Positions 31,834 through 39,043 of a DNA stretch of 64,000 nucleotides are shown piece by piece. Source of the stretch: an uncultured Prevotellaceae bacterium. Lineage in GTDB: Bacteria > Bacteroidota > Bacteroidia > Bacteroidales > Bacteroidaceae. The notes under the pieces were generated by a model that was not told the origin of the DNA, did no database searches, and saw only the letters and a program-made list of their open reading frames with translations. How positions within the stretch are numbered: position 1 is the first letter of the stretch; each line of letters opens with the position of its first letter. The position numbers and the translations under genes were made by a program. Location of the stretch: positions 1 to 64,000 of the forward strand of contig CADAAR010000005.1 in assembly GCA_902785945.1 (NCBI GenBank). The letters run 5' to 3'.

Positions 31834-32721
31834 ATGAACAGGTTTTTATATCATCTGGTAGCCTTTCTGGTGGTGGCAATATGGGGAGTGACATTTGTCT
31901 TCACCAAACTGTTGCTCATGGCCGGACTGACGGCAGCACAGATCTTCGTGCTGCGGTTTATCATGGCCTATCTGCTGCTACTTGTCTATACACTTGTCCG
32001 CAAGCGATTCCGATTGTTTGCATCCTCGTGGCAGCACGAGCTGCTGATGGTGGCATTGGGCATAACGGGTGGCTCGCTCTATTTCCTCATGGAAAACAGC
32101 GCCATGATCTACACCACCACTACCAACACCTCACTGATTGTCTGCCTCTGTCCCCTGTTTGCAGCCTTACTCGTTGCCCTGTTCTATCGTTCCATGCGTC
32201 TGCATGGCATCCAGATTGCAGGCACGGTGATGGCGGCTATAGGTGTCGTCATCGTGGTACTCAACGGTCGTTTTGTGCTGCATTTGTCACCTTTGGGCGA
32301 CACCTTGGCCTTTGGCGCCTGTCTCTGCTGGGCGTTCTATTCCCTGCTGATGATTCCTGCTGGCCAGCATTATGACACATTGTTCATCACGCGTAAGGTA
32401 TTCTTCTACGGTCTGCTGTCGATGATTCCCTATTTCCTGATCTATTCCGACCTGCCGTCACTTAGCGTGGTATTGCGTCCTGACGTATTGGCCAATCTGC
32501 TGTTCTTGGGCTGCATTGCTTCCATGCTCTGTTACTTGGCGTGGAACTGGGTCATAAAGAAATTGGGAGCCGTCATCGTCACCAACTACGTCTACTTCAA
32601 TCCTGTCACCACCGTGATCTTCGCCTGGCTCATCCTCTCCGAGCGCATCACCATTTATTTCCTCATTGGCACCCTGCTCATCCTCACAGGCATGTACCTC
32701 TGCAATAAGGTCAGAAAGTAA
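31834..32721 (+). CDS. EamA/DMT family transporter
   Basis: 295 residues, ten predicted helices in two EamA halves (first: AIWGVTFVFTKLLLMAGLTA; second: LCWAFYSLLMIPAG and NPVTTVIFAWLILSERIT). The family exports amino acids and other metabolites; the substrate is unknown. It ends directly against the convergent DUF4491 gene (stop codons adjacent, no gap). Confidence 0.9.
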   Translation: MNRFLYHLVAFLVVAIWGVTFVFTKLLLMAGLTAAQIFVLRFIMAYLLLLVYTLVRKRFRLFASSWQHELLMVALGITGGSLYFLMENSAMIYTTTTNTSLIVCLCPLFAALLVALFYRSMRLHGIQIAGTVMAAIGVVIVVLNGRFVLHLSPLGDTLAFGACLCWAFYSLLMIPAGQHYDTLFITRKVFFYGLLSMIPYFLIYSDLPSLSVVLRPDVLANLLFLGCIASMLCYLAWNWVIKKLGAVIVTNYVYFNPVTTVIFAWLILSERITIYFLIGTLLILTGMYLCNKVRK

Positions 32722-33009
32722 TTAGTATGTACGCTTGGGATTCTTAGGAAACCAGCCTTTCTCTACACGTCGTTTCTGAGAAAACAGCTCTCCGATACCC
32801 CAGAGTGCTGAGGCGCCAAACACACCCAAGAACGATGAAAGATATATATTCTCGATAAACAACGCGGCTCCACAGCAAACCAAACCCACGAGCAGATAAA
32901 TCACCCAAGGCTTCGTGCCCCAGTAATACTCTGTCTTAATCACAATCGGATGCCAGATGCCAATCGTCAGAAAAGTCATGATGGCGATGATAATACCTGT
33001 AAAATACAT
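32722..33009 (-). CDS. DUF4491 family small membrane protein
   Basis: 95 residues from ATG 33009: MYFTGIIIAIMTFLTIGIWHPIVIK, three hydrophobic segments, and a basic C-terminus (RRVEKGWFPKNPKR). This is the DUF4491 pattern, known from Bacteroidetes and some Firmicutes; function unknown. The longer frame from 33063 would include the promoter -7 box (33033-33040) and is rejected. Confidence 0.85.
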   Translation of the reverse strand: MYFTGIIIAIMTFLTIGIWHPIVIKTEYYWGTKPWVIYLLVGLVCCGAALFIENIYLSSFLGVFGASALWGIGELFSQKRRVEKGWFPKNPKRTY

Positions 33010-33032
33010 AGTGTATCTGTTTAATTTTTCTG

Positions 33033-33064
33033 CAAAGGTAATGCTTTTTATCAAAAACGCCAAA
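33033..33064 (-). promoter_or_regulatory. promoter of the DUF4491 gene
   Basis: Minus strand TTTG at 33064-33061, a 20-bp spacer and TACCTTTG at 33040-33033 followed by C. Confidence 0.7.
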
Positions 33065-33087
33065 ATTATGTAAAATATAACATAATT
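33064..33087. promoter_or_regulatory. AT-rich inverted repeat at the -33 edge, possible operator
   Basis: AATTATGT, 8 bases, ACATAATT: a perfect 8-bp inverted repeat. It touches the -33 box of the DUF4491 promoter and lies 51 bp upstream of the opposite promoter. A regulator site is possible but not proven. Confidence 0.35.
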
Positions 33088-33137
33088 ATATAAGTTAAAT
33101 CAAACTTTTTGAACAATCAGTAAAGAGTCTGAAAATG

Positions 33138-33169
33138 TTTGGGAGTAAGAGTGGATTTGGCTACTTTTG
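33138..33169 (+). promoter_or_regulatory. promoter inside the longer frame at 33139; sets start at 33199
   Basis: TTTG at 33138-33141, a 20-bp spacer, TACTTTTG at 33162-33169 followed by C. Transcription should begin near 33176, after the first possible ATG. Confidence 0.7.
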
Positions 33170-33198
33170 CCCTCGTTTTTATTATCATCATTTCTGCA

Positions 33199-33768
33199 AT
33201 GAACTTTACCATAGTGCATATCATACTGTTGCTGATGCCATCGTCTGTAATCATGGCACGGCGCCAAATGGTTGTAGTCAACGTAGAGTCGAAGGTGCCC
33301 ATACGCGATGTAAGGGTCTGTACCGACAATGGGCAGGAGTTGCGCACTTCGTGGAATGGCTGCTTTGTTGTGCCTGACAGTTGCCGTCGTATCGACTTCC
33401 TGCATTCCGACTTTGAACGCCGCTACGTGCTGAAGTCAGAACTACAGGGCGATACGATATTTCTGATTCCCAACACCAATGCGCTGCACGAGGTGGTCAT
33501 CTATGGCGAACGACGTTTCGAAAAACGCATGGCGCAGATACTGAAACCCTCGCCCCAGCAGAGAGAACGCGACAAGTTGCCCAAGTTCGTGCCTGCTGGC
33601 ATCAATCCTCTTGGATTACTCCTCTTAGTCTATAATCTTACCCTACGTGACAAAGTAAACGACCATATCCGTCGGAAGAAAGCGTTAAAGGAAGTACGCA
33701 TGAAAGAGGAAGAGTTTCAGCACAAATGGGACTCGTTGAAACTGGGAAACAAACCAAAGCCACACTAA
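33199..33768 (+). CDS. secreted protein with a carboxypeptidase-regulatory-like domain, unknown function
   Basis: 189 residues from ATG 33199, chosen because the promoter lies after the upstream ATG (33139). The N-terminus is a hydrophobic signal or anchor (MNFTIVHIILLLMPSSV). Residues 25-80 form a small beta-sandwich-like part (VVVNVESKVPIRDVRVCTD, later LHEVVIYGE), similar to the carboxypeptidase D regulatory-like domains at the N-terminus of many Bacteroidetes surface proteins. The C-terminus is basic and helical (IRRKKALKEVRMKEEEF). Function unknown. Confidence 0.7.
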   Translation: MNFTIVHIILLLMPSSVIMARRQMVVVNVESKVPIRDVRVCTDNGQELRTSWNGCFVVPDSCRRIDFLHSDFERRYVLKSELQGDTIFLIPNTNALHEVVIYGERRFEKRMAQILKPSPQQRERDKLPKFVPAGINPLGLLLLVYNLTLRDKVNDHIRRKKALKEVRMKEEEFQHKWDSLKLGNKPKPH

Positions 33769-33793
33769 AAGAGCGCAGAAATTCTCAAATAAA

Positions 33794-33825
33794 TTTGGTG
33801 TTTCATTCTATTTGCACTATCTTTG
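33794..33825 (+). promoter_or_regulatory. promoter of the 124-residue secreted protein gene
   Basis: TTTG at 33794-33797, a 20-bp spacer, TATCTTTG at 33818-33825 followed by C. Confidence 0.72.
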
Positions 33826-33856
33826 CAGCAGTTTATTGAATAATTAAAAGGTTTTT

Positions 33857-34231
33857 ATGAGAAAATTTCTGTTATTTGCTCTATTGTTGGGTGGCTTCAT
33901 TGAAGCACACGCTATCGATTTGAATGGTAATTATCTGTCTCAGAGTGGAGAATTGTTGTTCCGATTCACTACTGACAGCTTATATGTCGACATTGCTCAA
34001 AGCCATCGCAATGTCTCTTCGTTCAAGCTAATCAAGAAAAGCGAAGACAAAAAGGCCACAACCTTTAATGCTTATGAGAGTTATCTGGAAAACGGTCATG
34101 AAACTTACAGAGAAGTGCTGATTCGAGTAACCAAAGAAAAGAGCAAGAAATATCTGCTTGAGTACTTCGGCAAAGATAAAGACCGCGAGTACAACACAAG
34201 CGAAAGATATCACATCAAGCCGATAGAATGA
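33857..34231 (+). CDS. small secreted protein, unknown
   Basis: 124 residues with a signal peptide (MRKFLLFALLLGGFIEAHA). The mature part is a short beta-rich chain (GNYLSQSGELLFRFTTDSLY) rich in charged residues. It was not recognised. It has its own full promoter and is followed by the convergent HicB gene. The sequence of this stretch is more A/T-rich than the core genes, like the HicAB and remnant region next to it, which may mark an acquired segment. Confidence 0.65.
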   Translation: MRKFLLFALLLGGFIEAHAIDLNGNYLSQSGELLFRFTTDSLYVDIAQSHRNVSSFKLIKKSEDKKATTFNAYESYLENGHETYREVLIRVTKEKSKKYLLEYFGKDKDREYNTSERYHIKPIE

Positions 34232-34270
34232 AATCTCTGCGCTCACACAGAGCTGATCAGAAGGGAATAC

Positions 34271-34669
34271 CTATAATGTTATGCTCAATAATTCATGGGC
34301 AAATTTGTGTATGCCTTCACGAATCCTCTCAGTTTGCTTTTTTCTTGGTACGGCACGATGATTCAAATAGTTGGACAATTGTTTCTGGTTAATACCAGTC
34401 ATTTTCTCCATACCTGCCAATGACATGAAACTGGAGTAATACTCCAAGAAACTGGCCACGTCAAACTTCCACTCTATCTCGTAATCGCCTTTTATCTCAT
34501 TGGGCCATTGCTTCTCAGGAAGAGTCTGTTTGATCAATTTTATGGCTTTCTCAGCATCAGCCTTTACGGCATCGATGCTGTTTCCTGCTGCATAAATACC
34601 GTCACAATTCTCAGAATAAGCATCAAAGTAATCCTTTGACTTCTCTACTATCATGATGATCTTTTTCAT
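34271..34669 (-). CDS. hicB: HicB family antitoxin with C-terminal helix-turn-helix
   Basis: 132 residues. The N-terminal half is the HicB partial RNase H-like fold (IIMIVEKSKDYFDAYSENCDGIYAAG); the C-terminal half holds a helix-turn-helix (LAGMEKMTGINQKQLSNYLNHRAVP). It should bind HicA and the operon promoter. It lies 3 bp after hicA. The two-hairpin stretch at 34904-34943 is a candidate operator. Confidence 0.9.
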   Translation of the reverse strand: MKKIIMIVEKSKDYFDAYSENCDGIYAAGNSIDAVKADAEKAIKLIKQTLPEKQWPNEIKGDYEIEWKFDVASFLEYYSSFMSLAGMEKMTGINQKQLSNYLNHRAVPRKKQTERIREGIHKFAHELLSITL

Positions 34670-34672
34670 ATC

Positions 34673-34852
34673 CTATACCTTATATTTTCTAATCAATTTA
34701 TTCGCCAGGCCCTTTCCTATCTCATGTGATCCATGATAAGGTATCGGCTCCGTCATCACGCCATCTTTTGTATAGAAGTAATGGCTTCCTTCTGCATGGT
34801 CAAAAGTCCAACCGGCTTTCACAAACCTGCGATGTAGCTCACTGTACTTCAT
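34673..34852 (-). CDS. hicA: HicA family toxin (mRNA interferase)
   Basis: 59 residues from ATG 34852. A dsRBD-like YcfA/HicA fold: MKYSELHRRFVKAGW, the catalytic-His stretch EGSHYFYTKDG, then HGSHEIGKGLANKLIRKYKV. HicA cleaves mRNA unless bound by HicB. The longer frame (34870) crosses the -7 box and is rejected. Translation of toxin and antitoxin is coupled by a 3-bp gap, toxin first. Confidence 0.92.
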   Translation of the reverse strand: MKYSELHRRFVKAGWTFDHAEGSHYFYTKDGVMTEPIPYHGSHEIGKGLANKLIRKYKV

Positions 34853-34867
34853 AGGCCTAATGCGATG

Positions 34868-34898
34868 CAAAGATAGCGAAATTTCTATTATTTACAAA
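34868..34898 (-). promoter_or_regulatory. hicAB promoter
   Basis: Minus strand TTTG at 34898-34895, a 19-bp spacer, TATCTTTG at 34875-34868 followed by C. Leader about 10 bases. Confidence 0.7.
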
Positions 34899-34903
34899 AT
34901 TTT

Positions 34904-34943
34904 GGAGCATAAAATTGCTCCTTTTGTGCGGATTTCGCACAAA
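34904..34943. promoter_or_regulatory. two adjacent inverted repeats upstream of hicAB, candidate HicB operator
   Basis: GGAGCA (34904) with TGCTCC (34916), then TTTGTGCG (34923) with CGCACAAA (34936), each perfect. They lie just upstream of the -33 box. HicB antitoxins with HTH domains bind operators in their own promoters, so this is a likely site. Confidence 0.45.
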
Positions 34944-35030
34944 TCTACATTTCTTGAAAAACTGAATTATTCTCATAGTCATCAAAATTTAGAGGTTAAT
35001 AATTAAGTGAAGGACTCTCCATTCACGTTG

Positions 35031-35062
35031 CAAAGATAGGATTTTTTCTGTAATCTTCCAAA
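35031..35062 (-). promoter_or_regulatory. orphan leftward promoter 160 bp upstream of hicA
   Basis: Minus strand TTTG at 35062-35059, a 20-bp spacer, TATCTTTG at 35038-35031 followed by C. It points to hicA across non-coding DNA, so it makes either a long hicA leader or a short RNA. Confidence 0.55.
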
Positions 35063-35203
35063 TCTTTCGGTTATTATTTATAATTAGGCATTAAAAAACA
35101 GCCACTGTGAAGCTGTTTGGCAATCTTTGGTTTCAACGACTCATGGAACCCACGGGTTCATAATTGACTCGGAGAAAAAGGAATTACTCCGAGAGTTTTG
35201 AAA

Positions 35204-35241
35204 ATTACTCCGAAAGTATTGATGATTACTTTCGGAGTAAT
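35204..35241. repeat. perfect 15-bp inverted repeat with nearby copies
   Basis: ATTACTCCGAAAGTA, 8 bases, then its exact reverse complement. A further half copy (ATTACTCCGAGAG) begins at 35183 and a partial inverse (ACTCGGAG) lies at 35167. Cruciform or RNA hairpin likely; the role is unknown. Confidence 0.65.
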
Positions 35242-35318
35242 TAACGTTACATCGGGGTAAAATTTTTGTGAGCAAAAGCCTAAATAAATGTCCATTGCCT
35301 AAAAAAAGGACGAAAAGA

Positions 35319-35349
35319 TTGCCGTTCTCAAAATAAATGTTTATCTTTG
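35319..35349 (+). promoter_or_regulatory. promoter of the remnant frames at 35367
   Basis: TTG at 35319-35321, a 20-bp spacer, TATCTTTG at 35342-35349 followed by C. Confidence 0.68.
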
Positions 35350-35366
35350 CACAAACTTAAAATTAA

Positions 35367-35609
35367 ATGAGCAATGACATTCTTAAATCAGTTTCACAAG
35401 GAAGCAATGGAGCGTACGATGAAGAAAATCGAAGAATCAAAGAAATCTCCGATGAACTCCAAAGACTTTGCCGACTACATGAGAAGGAATCTCGAGATGG
35501 CAAAGACGATGGAGGCCGCTTCGAAATAGAGCAGCGCGTAGCTGAGCAATATGTCAAATCTGTAGGGATGTGGATTCCTATGGACAAAGTTTTTGATTTG
35601 GGTGTCTAG
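35367..35609 (+). pseudogene. probable remnant: 80-residue frame ending in a mobile-element-type motif
   Basis: The frame runs from ATG 35367 to a TAG at 35609. Its last 25 residues (QRVAEQYVKSVGMWIPMDKVFDLG) resemble the opening of large Bacteroidales 'polyvalent' or plasmid-borne proteins, in which WIPxxxVFDLG continues with a glycine-rich segment; here a stop follows at once. The first 50 residues overlap, in another frame, the cleaner 51-residue frame at 35374-35529. It reads best as a two-gene unit cut short at its 3' end. The homology is from memory and needs a search. Confidence 0.4.
35374..35529 (+). CDS. possible 51-residue helical protein, overlapping frame
   Basis: From ATG 35374 the chain is MTFLNQFHKEAMERTMKKIE, continuing KKSPMNSKDFADYMRRNLEM, highly charged and amphipathic, to TAG 35527-35529. 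It lies behind the promoter at 35319-35349 and looks more protein-like than the first 50 residues of the overlapping frame. Unknown function; could be the true product of this promoter. Confidence 0.4.
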   Translation: MTFLNQFHKEAMERTMKKIEESKKSPMNSKDFADYMRRNLEMAKTMEAASK

Positions 35610-35630
35610 TACCGGGGTAAAATCATAGAT

Positions 35631-36986
35631 TTATTCTGGAAGGGTCGTGAAACTCTTGACGCCAGAATAGAACCAATCGCCTAAGCCGAAACTAAGGATA
35701 CACAATGCCTGAGCACAGTAATAGTAGGTGGTGTTTGGTTGTAGACCGGTGAGCTCTGCCGTCAGATGGTCACCATTGAGTCTTGTTGATGTCATTCTGA
35801 TCAGATTATTCTTGTCCTGAGCGAAATAAACAAGAGCACCGCTTTGGTCCCCTTCGAAAGCGTAGGGAGAAAGCATGCAGTTGACGACAGCTGTGGTGGC
35901 GGTAATATCCGTGGCATCGTCTAATAGGATGTAATCACCAGGATTCTGGGTTTCGAATTCCTTCTTCTCGCTTTGCGCTATCGTACTTCCATCTTGAACG
36001 ATGGAAATCCAACACTCGTAACGATGGCACGGGTTAAGATTCTTTACCACAGCCGTAAGACTGTTACCATCAACGTTCATAATGACCTCGTTTCGAGTGG
36101 CATAACTAACATCAATCTGAGAATAGTTGAAAACGTATCGGATACCTTTTGCCGATTCTGGAAACGTTGTGTGACCAGTTACTTCAGCCACAACGAACTT
36201 TGCATTGACAGCATCGATAGCTAGTAGTCCATCCATGCTTTCAGTCGTGAAACTCTTCACAGGACCGAACTGACAGACGGTATAATCTTTGCTGGCTGTG
36301 TAAGCACAATAGTAATACGTTTGTCCTGATTCCAGGTCATTTGCGGTTATTGTGACAGGTTCGCTGGTATATCCTATATTTTGGAACACAATTCCCGTCC
36401 AGTCGTTGACATTGTTTATTGACTTTGAGAAAAGATCTTTATTCGTTGAGTAGGCCACACCAAAGATGAAACCCTGAGACAATAATGCTGAAGCCACCTC
36501 ATTAGAGCGGATGGTGAAAGACGCTGTGGTGAAGGAGATGTCTGCAGGATCGTCGACATTGCAGGCGAGCTGCAAAGCCGGAGTCGAAAAGGAAAGTTTC
36601 TCCCCGTACAGTTTCATGGTACCCATGTCGATAAATGCACGGTAATAATATTTCGTGTCGGGACTGAGGCCGTAAAGGGTCACTTCCATGTGATTGCCCT
36701 GAATTCCTTGGGCATAAACGGGGTATACACTTCCATCATAGAACGCTTCTGTGAGCGAAAGCTCTATTCCCAGACTTAGTGGGGTATATTGGGTACCGTA
36801 TGCTGATGGTATTCTGTCAGGATAGAATTCTCCTGCCAATACAACAGATGTAAGGCCTACAGACGATGGCTGACTGGTAACAATAAAGTTTCCATCGTTC
36901 ACCTTGTTGCTGTCGTCATCGCCGTTACAAGATGTCATGAATCCAAGCGCAAATATGGCGATAATCCAAATCTTATTCATATTCAT
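35631..36986 (-). CDS. lipoprotein with repeated fibronectin type III-like domains
   Basis: 451 residues with a lipoprotein signal (IWIIAIFALGFMTSC, Cys20). The mature protein has three or four Ig/FN3-like units, each ending with a pattern such as PDTKYYYRAFIDM ... SFST, SGQTYYYCAYTA ... SFTTES, PNTTYYYCAQAL ... SFTTLPE. Typical of Bacteroidales surface lipoproteins of unknown ligand. It lies 14 bp after the barrel protein gene and is the last gene of a three-gene operon. Confidence 0.8.
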   Translation of the reverse strand: MNMNKIWIIAIFALGFMTSCNGDDDSNKVNDGNFIVTSQPSSVGLTSVVLAGEFYPDRIPSAYGTQYTPLSLGIELSLTEAFYDGSVYPVYAQGIQGNHMEVTLYGLSPDTKYYYRAFIDMGTMKLYGEKLSFSTPALQLACNVDDPADISFTTASFTIRSNEVASALLSQGFIFGVAYSTNKDLFSKSINNVNDWTGIVFQNIGYTSEPVTITANDLESGQTYYYCAYTASKDYTVCQFGPVKSFTTESMDGLLAIDAVNAKFVVAEVTGHTTFPESAKGIRYVFNYSQIDVSYATRNEVIMNVDGNSLTAVVKNLNPCHRYECWISIVQDGSTIAQSEKKEFETQNPGDYILLDDATDITATTAVVNCMLSPYAFEGDQSGALVYFAQDKNNLIRMTSTRLNGDHLTAELTGLQPNTTYYYCAQALCILSFGLGDWFYSGVKSFTTLPE

Positions 36987-37000
36987 ACTATCTTCGTGAA

Positions 37001-37726
37001 TTAAAGATGGAATTTATAACCTAACGTGATACTGAGGTACTGATTTCGCGCTGTATCAGGATCGTCTGTCTTGTCAATCTGTGTCAGGCCGAAATAATAA
37101 CGGGCATCTAGAACGATATTCTTATATTCATACGACAGACCTATCGGAAGGCCAAAGTCAATGGATTTACAGACATCAGACATTTCTGTTTTATAGCCCA
37201 CTATCTGATTGGGTCTTCGGCCATCACTGATGATATAGGAACTACTTGGAAAATAATTCGTATTGAGCATGACAATCATTCCTTCCGCCGACATTTTGTC
37301 ACTTGTAAGTATACCGACCTGAATACCCACCTTATACGTCAGACCTTTGATGGCTGGGATATTGAAATTGGCTAACAGTGGCAGATTCAGATAGCTGCAG
37401 TTCAGTTTGCCGTCCATACTTGTCGAGGTCATCCATCTGTCACCGTTGTCATCTATTACCACCCCATCCAGTGTACCGTCAATCTTCGCTCCTTCCTGAG
37501 AATAGATGAGCCCTAACGACAATCCAAGAATAGGATTGATGCTATATTCAAGTTCGGCTCCGCCTGTAAATCCCACCTTCATGCTATAGATGTCTGCAGT
37601 AGCGTTGCCGAAACCTGAAAAGTTCACGCCTACCATTGGCTTGATGGATAACCTGCCTGTTTGGTTTTGAGCCATCAAGTCTGCCGTCCAGCAGACAATG
37701 GCCATAAGTATCAATAGTTTCTTCAT
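37001..37726 (-). CDS. PorT-like outer-membrane beta-barrel protein
   Basis: 241 residues: signal peptide (MKKLLILMAIVCWTADLMAQ), then alternating strands with the usual barrel pattern: LSIKPMVGVNFSGFG, AELEYSINPILGLSLGLIYS and the C-terminal strand YLSITLGYKFHL. PorT/OMP_b-brl_2 type. Function unknown; in an operon with two surface lipoproteins. Confidence 0.8.
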   Translation of the reverse strand: MKKLLILMAIVCWTADLMAQNQTGRLSIKPMVGVNFSGFGNATADIYSMKVGFTGGAELEYSINPILGLSLGLIYSQEGAKIDGTLDGVVIDDNGDRWMTSTSMDGKLNCSYLNLPLLANFNIPAIKGLTYKVGIQVGILTSDKMSAEGMIVMLNTNYFPSSSYIISDGRRPNQIVGYKTEMSDVCKSIDFGLPIGLSYEYKNIVLDARYYFGLTQIDKTDDPDTARNQYLSITLGYKFHL

Positions 37727-37749
37727 TTCAAATCTTGCACGTAAAGGTT

Positions 37750-38925
37750 TTATGGCAGCGGAAGCACCGTTCCGTCGTATATTGTCTTGATAAAGGCAAT
37801 CTCAGACTCTGGAACATAGAGTGTGGGCATAGACGTAGGATTCGTTTCCAGATAGCTCCAATAGTCAATCACAAAGCTCCAATGGTTGGTCATGTTCCGA
37901 TCAAGTTTGCCTAAGATATAGATAGACTCCAGATTCTTACAGGATTCGAAAGCATAAGGTCTGATGACTGACACAGACTCAGGAAGCCGGATTGACTTCA
38001 GATTCGTGCAATTGGCAAAAGCACGCTGGCAAATCCTTTCCACACCGTCTACCACCGTATAACTCGTGCGTTTGCTGGCAGCGGGAAGGCAGTAAAGGCT
38101 TTTTTGGTTACTGGAGTAAAGCACGCCGTCAACCAGACTAAACATACGGCTGCCAGGCTCCACCTCGATTGTTTCCAGAAGGGGAAAGGCATTGTTGAAA
38201 GCGTTATTAAACTCAGCGTTATCCTCACCGATCCTCTGGATAGTTCTTGGCAAGAACAGTTTCTTGACTTCCTTTCCATAAAATACATCCCCAATGAAAG
38301 ACACGACATTGTAGTCCTGTCCATTATAGTTGACGGTTGAAGGAATCCGATACTCATCTTTACCTTCAATTTTCAATCCTCGCAGCATAGCCTGCTGACT
38401 GGGCATATAGAGGTAATAGCGCGAATCGTCATCGAGTTTCACGAGTTCACTACTGATTTCCACTCTCACCTCGTTAGACTCCTTAAATGAGACCATGCCT
38501 GAATAAAGCCAGCAGCTGAGATAAAAGCTGTCGGCCTTCATGTCGCGGATAGTGAAATAGACGGTGAAGGGACATGTGCAGTCGGCTTCTGACGGGATGA
38601 CGGGACTCACATCGACGAACAATGAATCGGGAGCACCCTTTCCTTTCGCATATTCCGTCTGAATATCGAAATATTCAGCAGCACAATTCGTATAATACCC
38701 CTGCAATTCACATGTTATGATGTCGCCATCCTTTTTCATCACAAGAACCTTGTCTGGCAGGCCTTCAGCACGGGGTTCGTTCATGCAGCCGGAATTCCTG
38801 ACGTTACTAACTTCGGCAGCGTTCGCCTCCGTTGGCTGGCTGCTGTTGTCAAAACTACCGCAACTGCTCATGCCGACAGCCAGCATCAGCATTGCGAATA
38901 TCCATAAAACACAACTCTTTTTCAT
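37750..38925 (-). CDS. BspA-like LRR lipoprotein
   Basis: 391 residues with a lipoprotein signal (MLMLAVGMSSC, Cys22). After a unique region of about 170 residues, the C-terminal half has five to seven LRR_5-like repeats (SYTVVDGVERICQRAFANC, LKSIRLPESVSVIRPYAFESC). It is probably displayed at the outer membrane. First gene of the operon, with a promoter at 39011-39043 and an 86-bp leader. Confidence 0.82.
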   Translation of the reverse strand: MKKSCVLWIFAMLMLAVGMSSCGSFDNSSQPTEANAAEVSNVRNSGCMNEPRAEGLPDKVLVMKKDGDIITCELQGYYTNCAAEYFDIQTEYAKGKGAPDSLFVDVSPVIPSEADCTCPFTVYFTIRDMKADSFYLSCWLYSGMVSFKESNEVRVEISSELVKLDDDSRYYLYMPSQQAMLRGLKIEGKDEYRIPSTVNYNGQDYNVVSFIGDVFYGKEVKKLFLPRTIQRIGEDNAEFNNAFNNAFPLLETIEVEPGSRMFSLVDGVLYSSNQKSLYCLPAASKRTSYTVVDGVERICQRAFANCTNLKSIRLPESVSVIRPYAFESCKNLESIYILGKLDRNMTNHWSFVIDYWSYLETNPTSMPTLYVPESEIAFIKTIYDGTVLPLP

Positions 38926-39010
38926 ATGTCTATTTATTACCTTTTATATAATACAACTCGAATCTTCGGAAATCTTACACAAGAGAGGGAACTTTTTAAC
39001 AAACTTTGTG

Positions 39011-39043
39011 CAAAGATACGACTTTTATTCTTCATTTTACAAA
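39011..39043 (-). promoter_or_regulatory. promoter of the LRR-barrel-FN3 operon
   Basis: Minus strand TTTG at 39043-39040 (inside the end of the upstream gene), a 21-bp spacer, TATCTTTG at 39018-39011. Confidence 0.62.

Larger units (their letters stand above)
34944..35318. other. non-coding stretch between hicAB and the remnant frame
   Basis: No convincing gene. It contains an orphan leftward promoter (35031-35062), small hairpins (AACAGC/GCTGTT near 35095-35115; GAACCC/GGGTTC at 35146-35160) and the 15-bp inverted repeat at 35204-35241. It may be leftover DNA of an integrated element. Confidence 0.5.

Noticed and set aside
34857-34982. A 41-codon frame just upstream of hicA (minus strand)
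   Set aside because: It runs through the hicA promoter boxes (its end reads NFAIFASH, the translated TATCTTTG region), so it is most likely chance.
35095-35175. tRNA or attachment-site relic
   Set aside because: GGGTTCATAA resembles a T-arm and small hairpins are present, but no cloverleaf or anticodon arm could be built.
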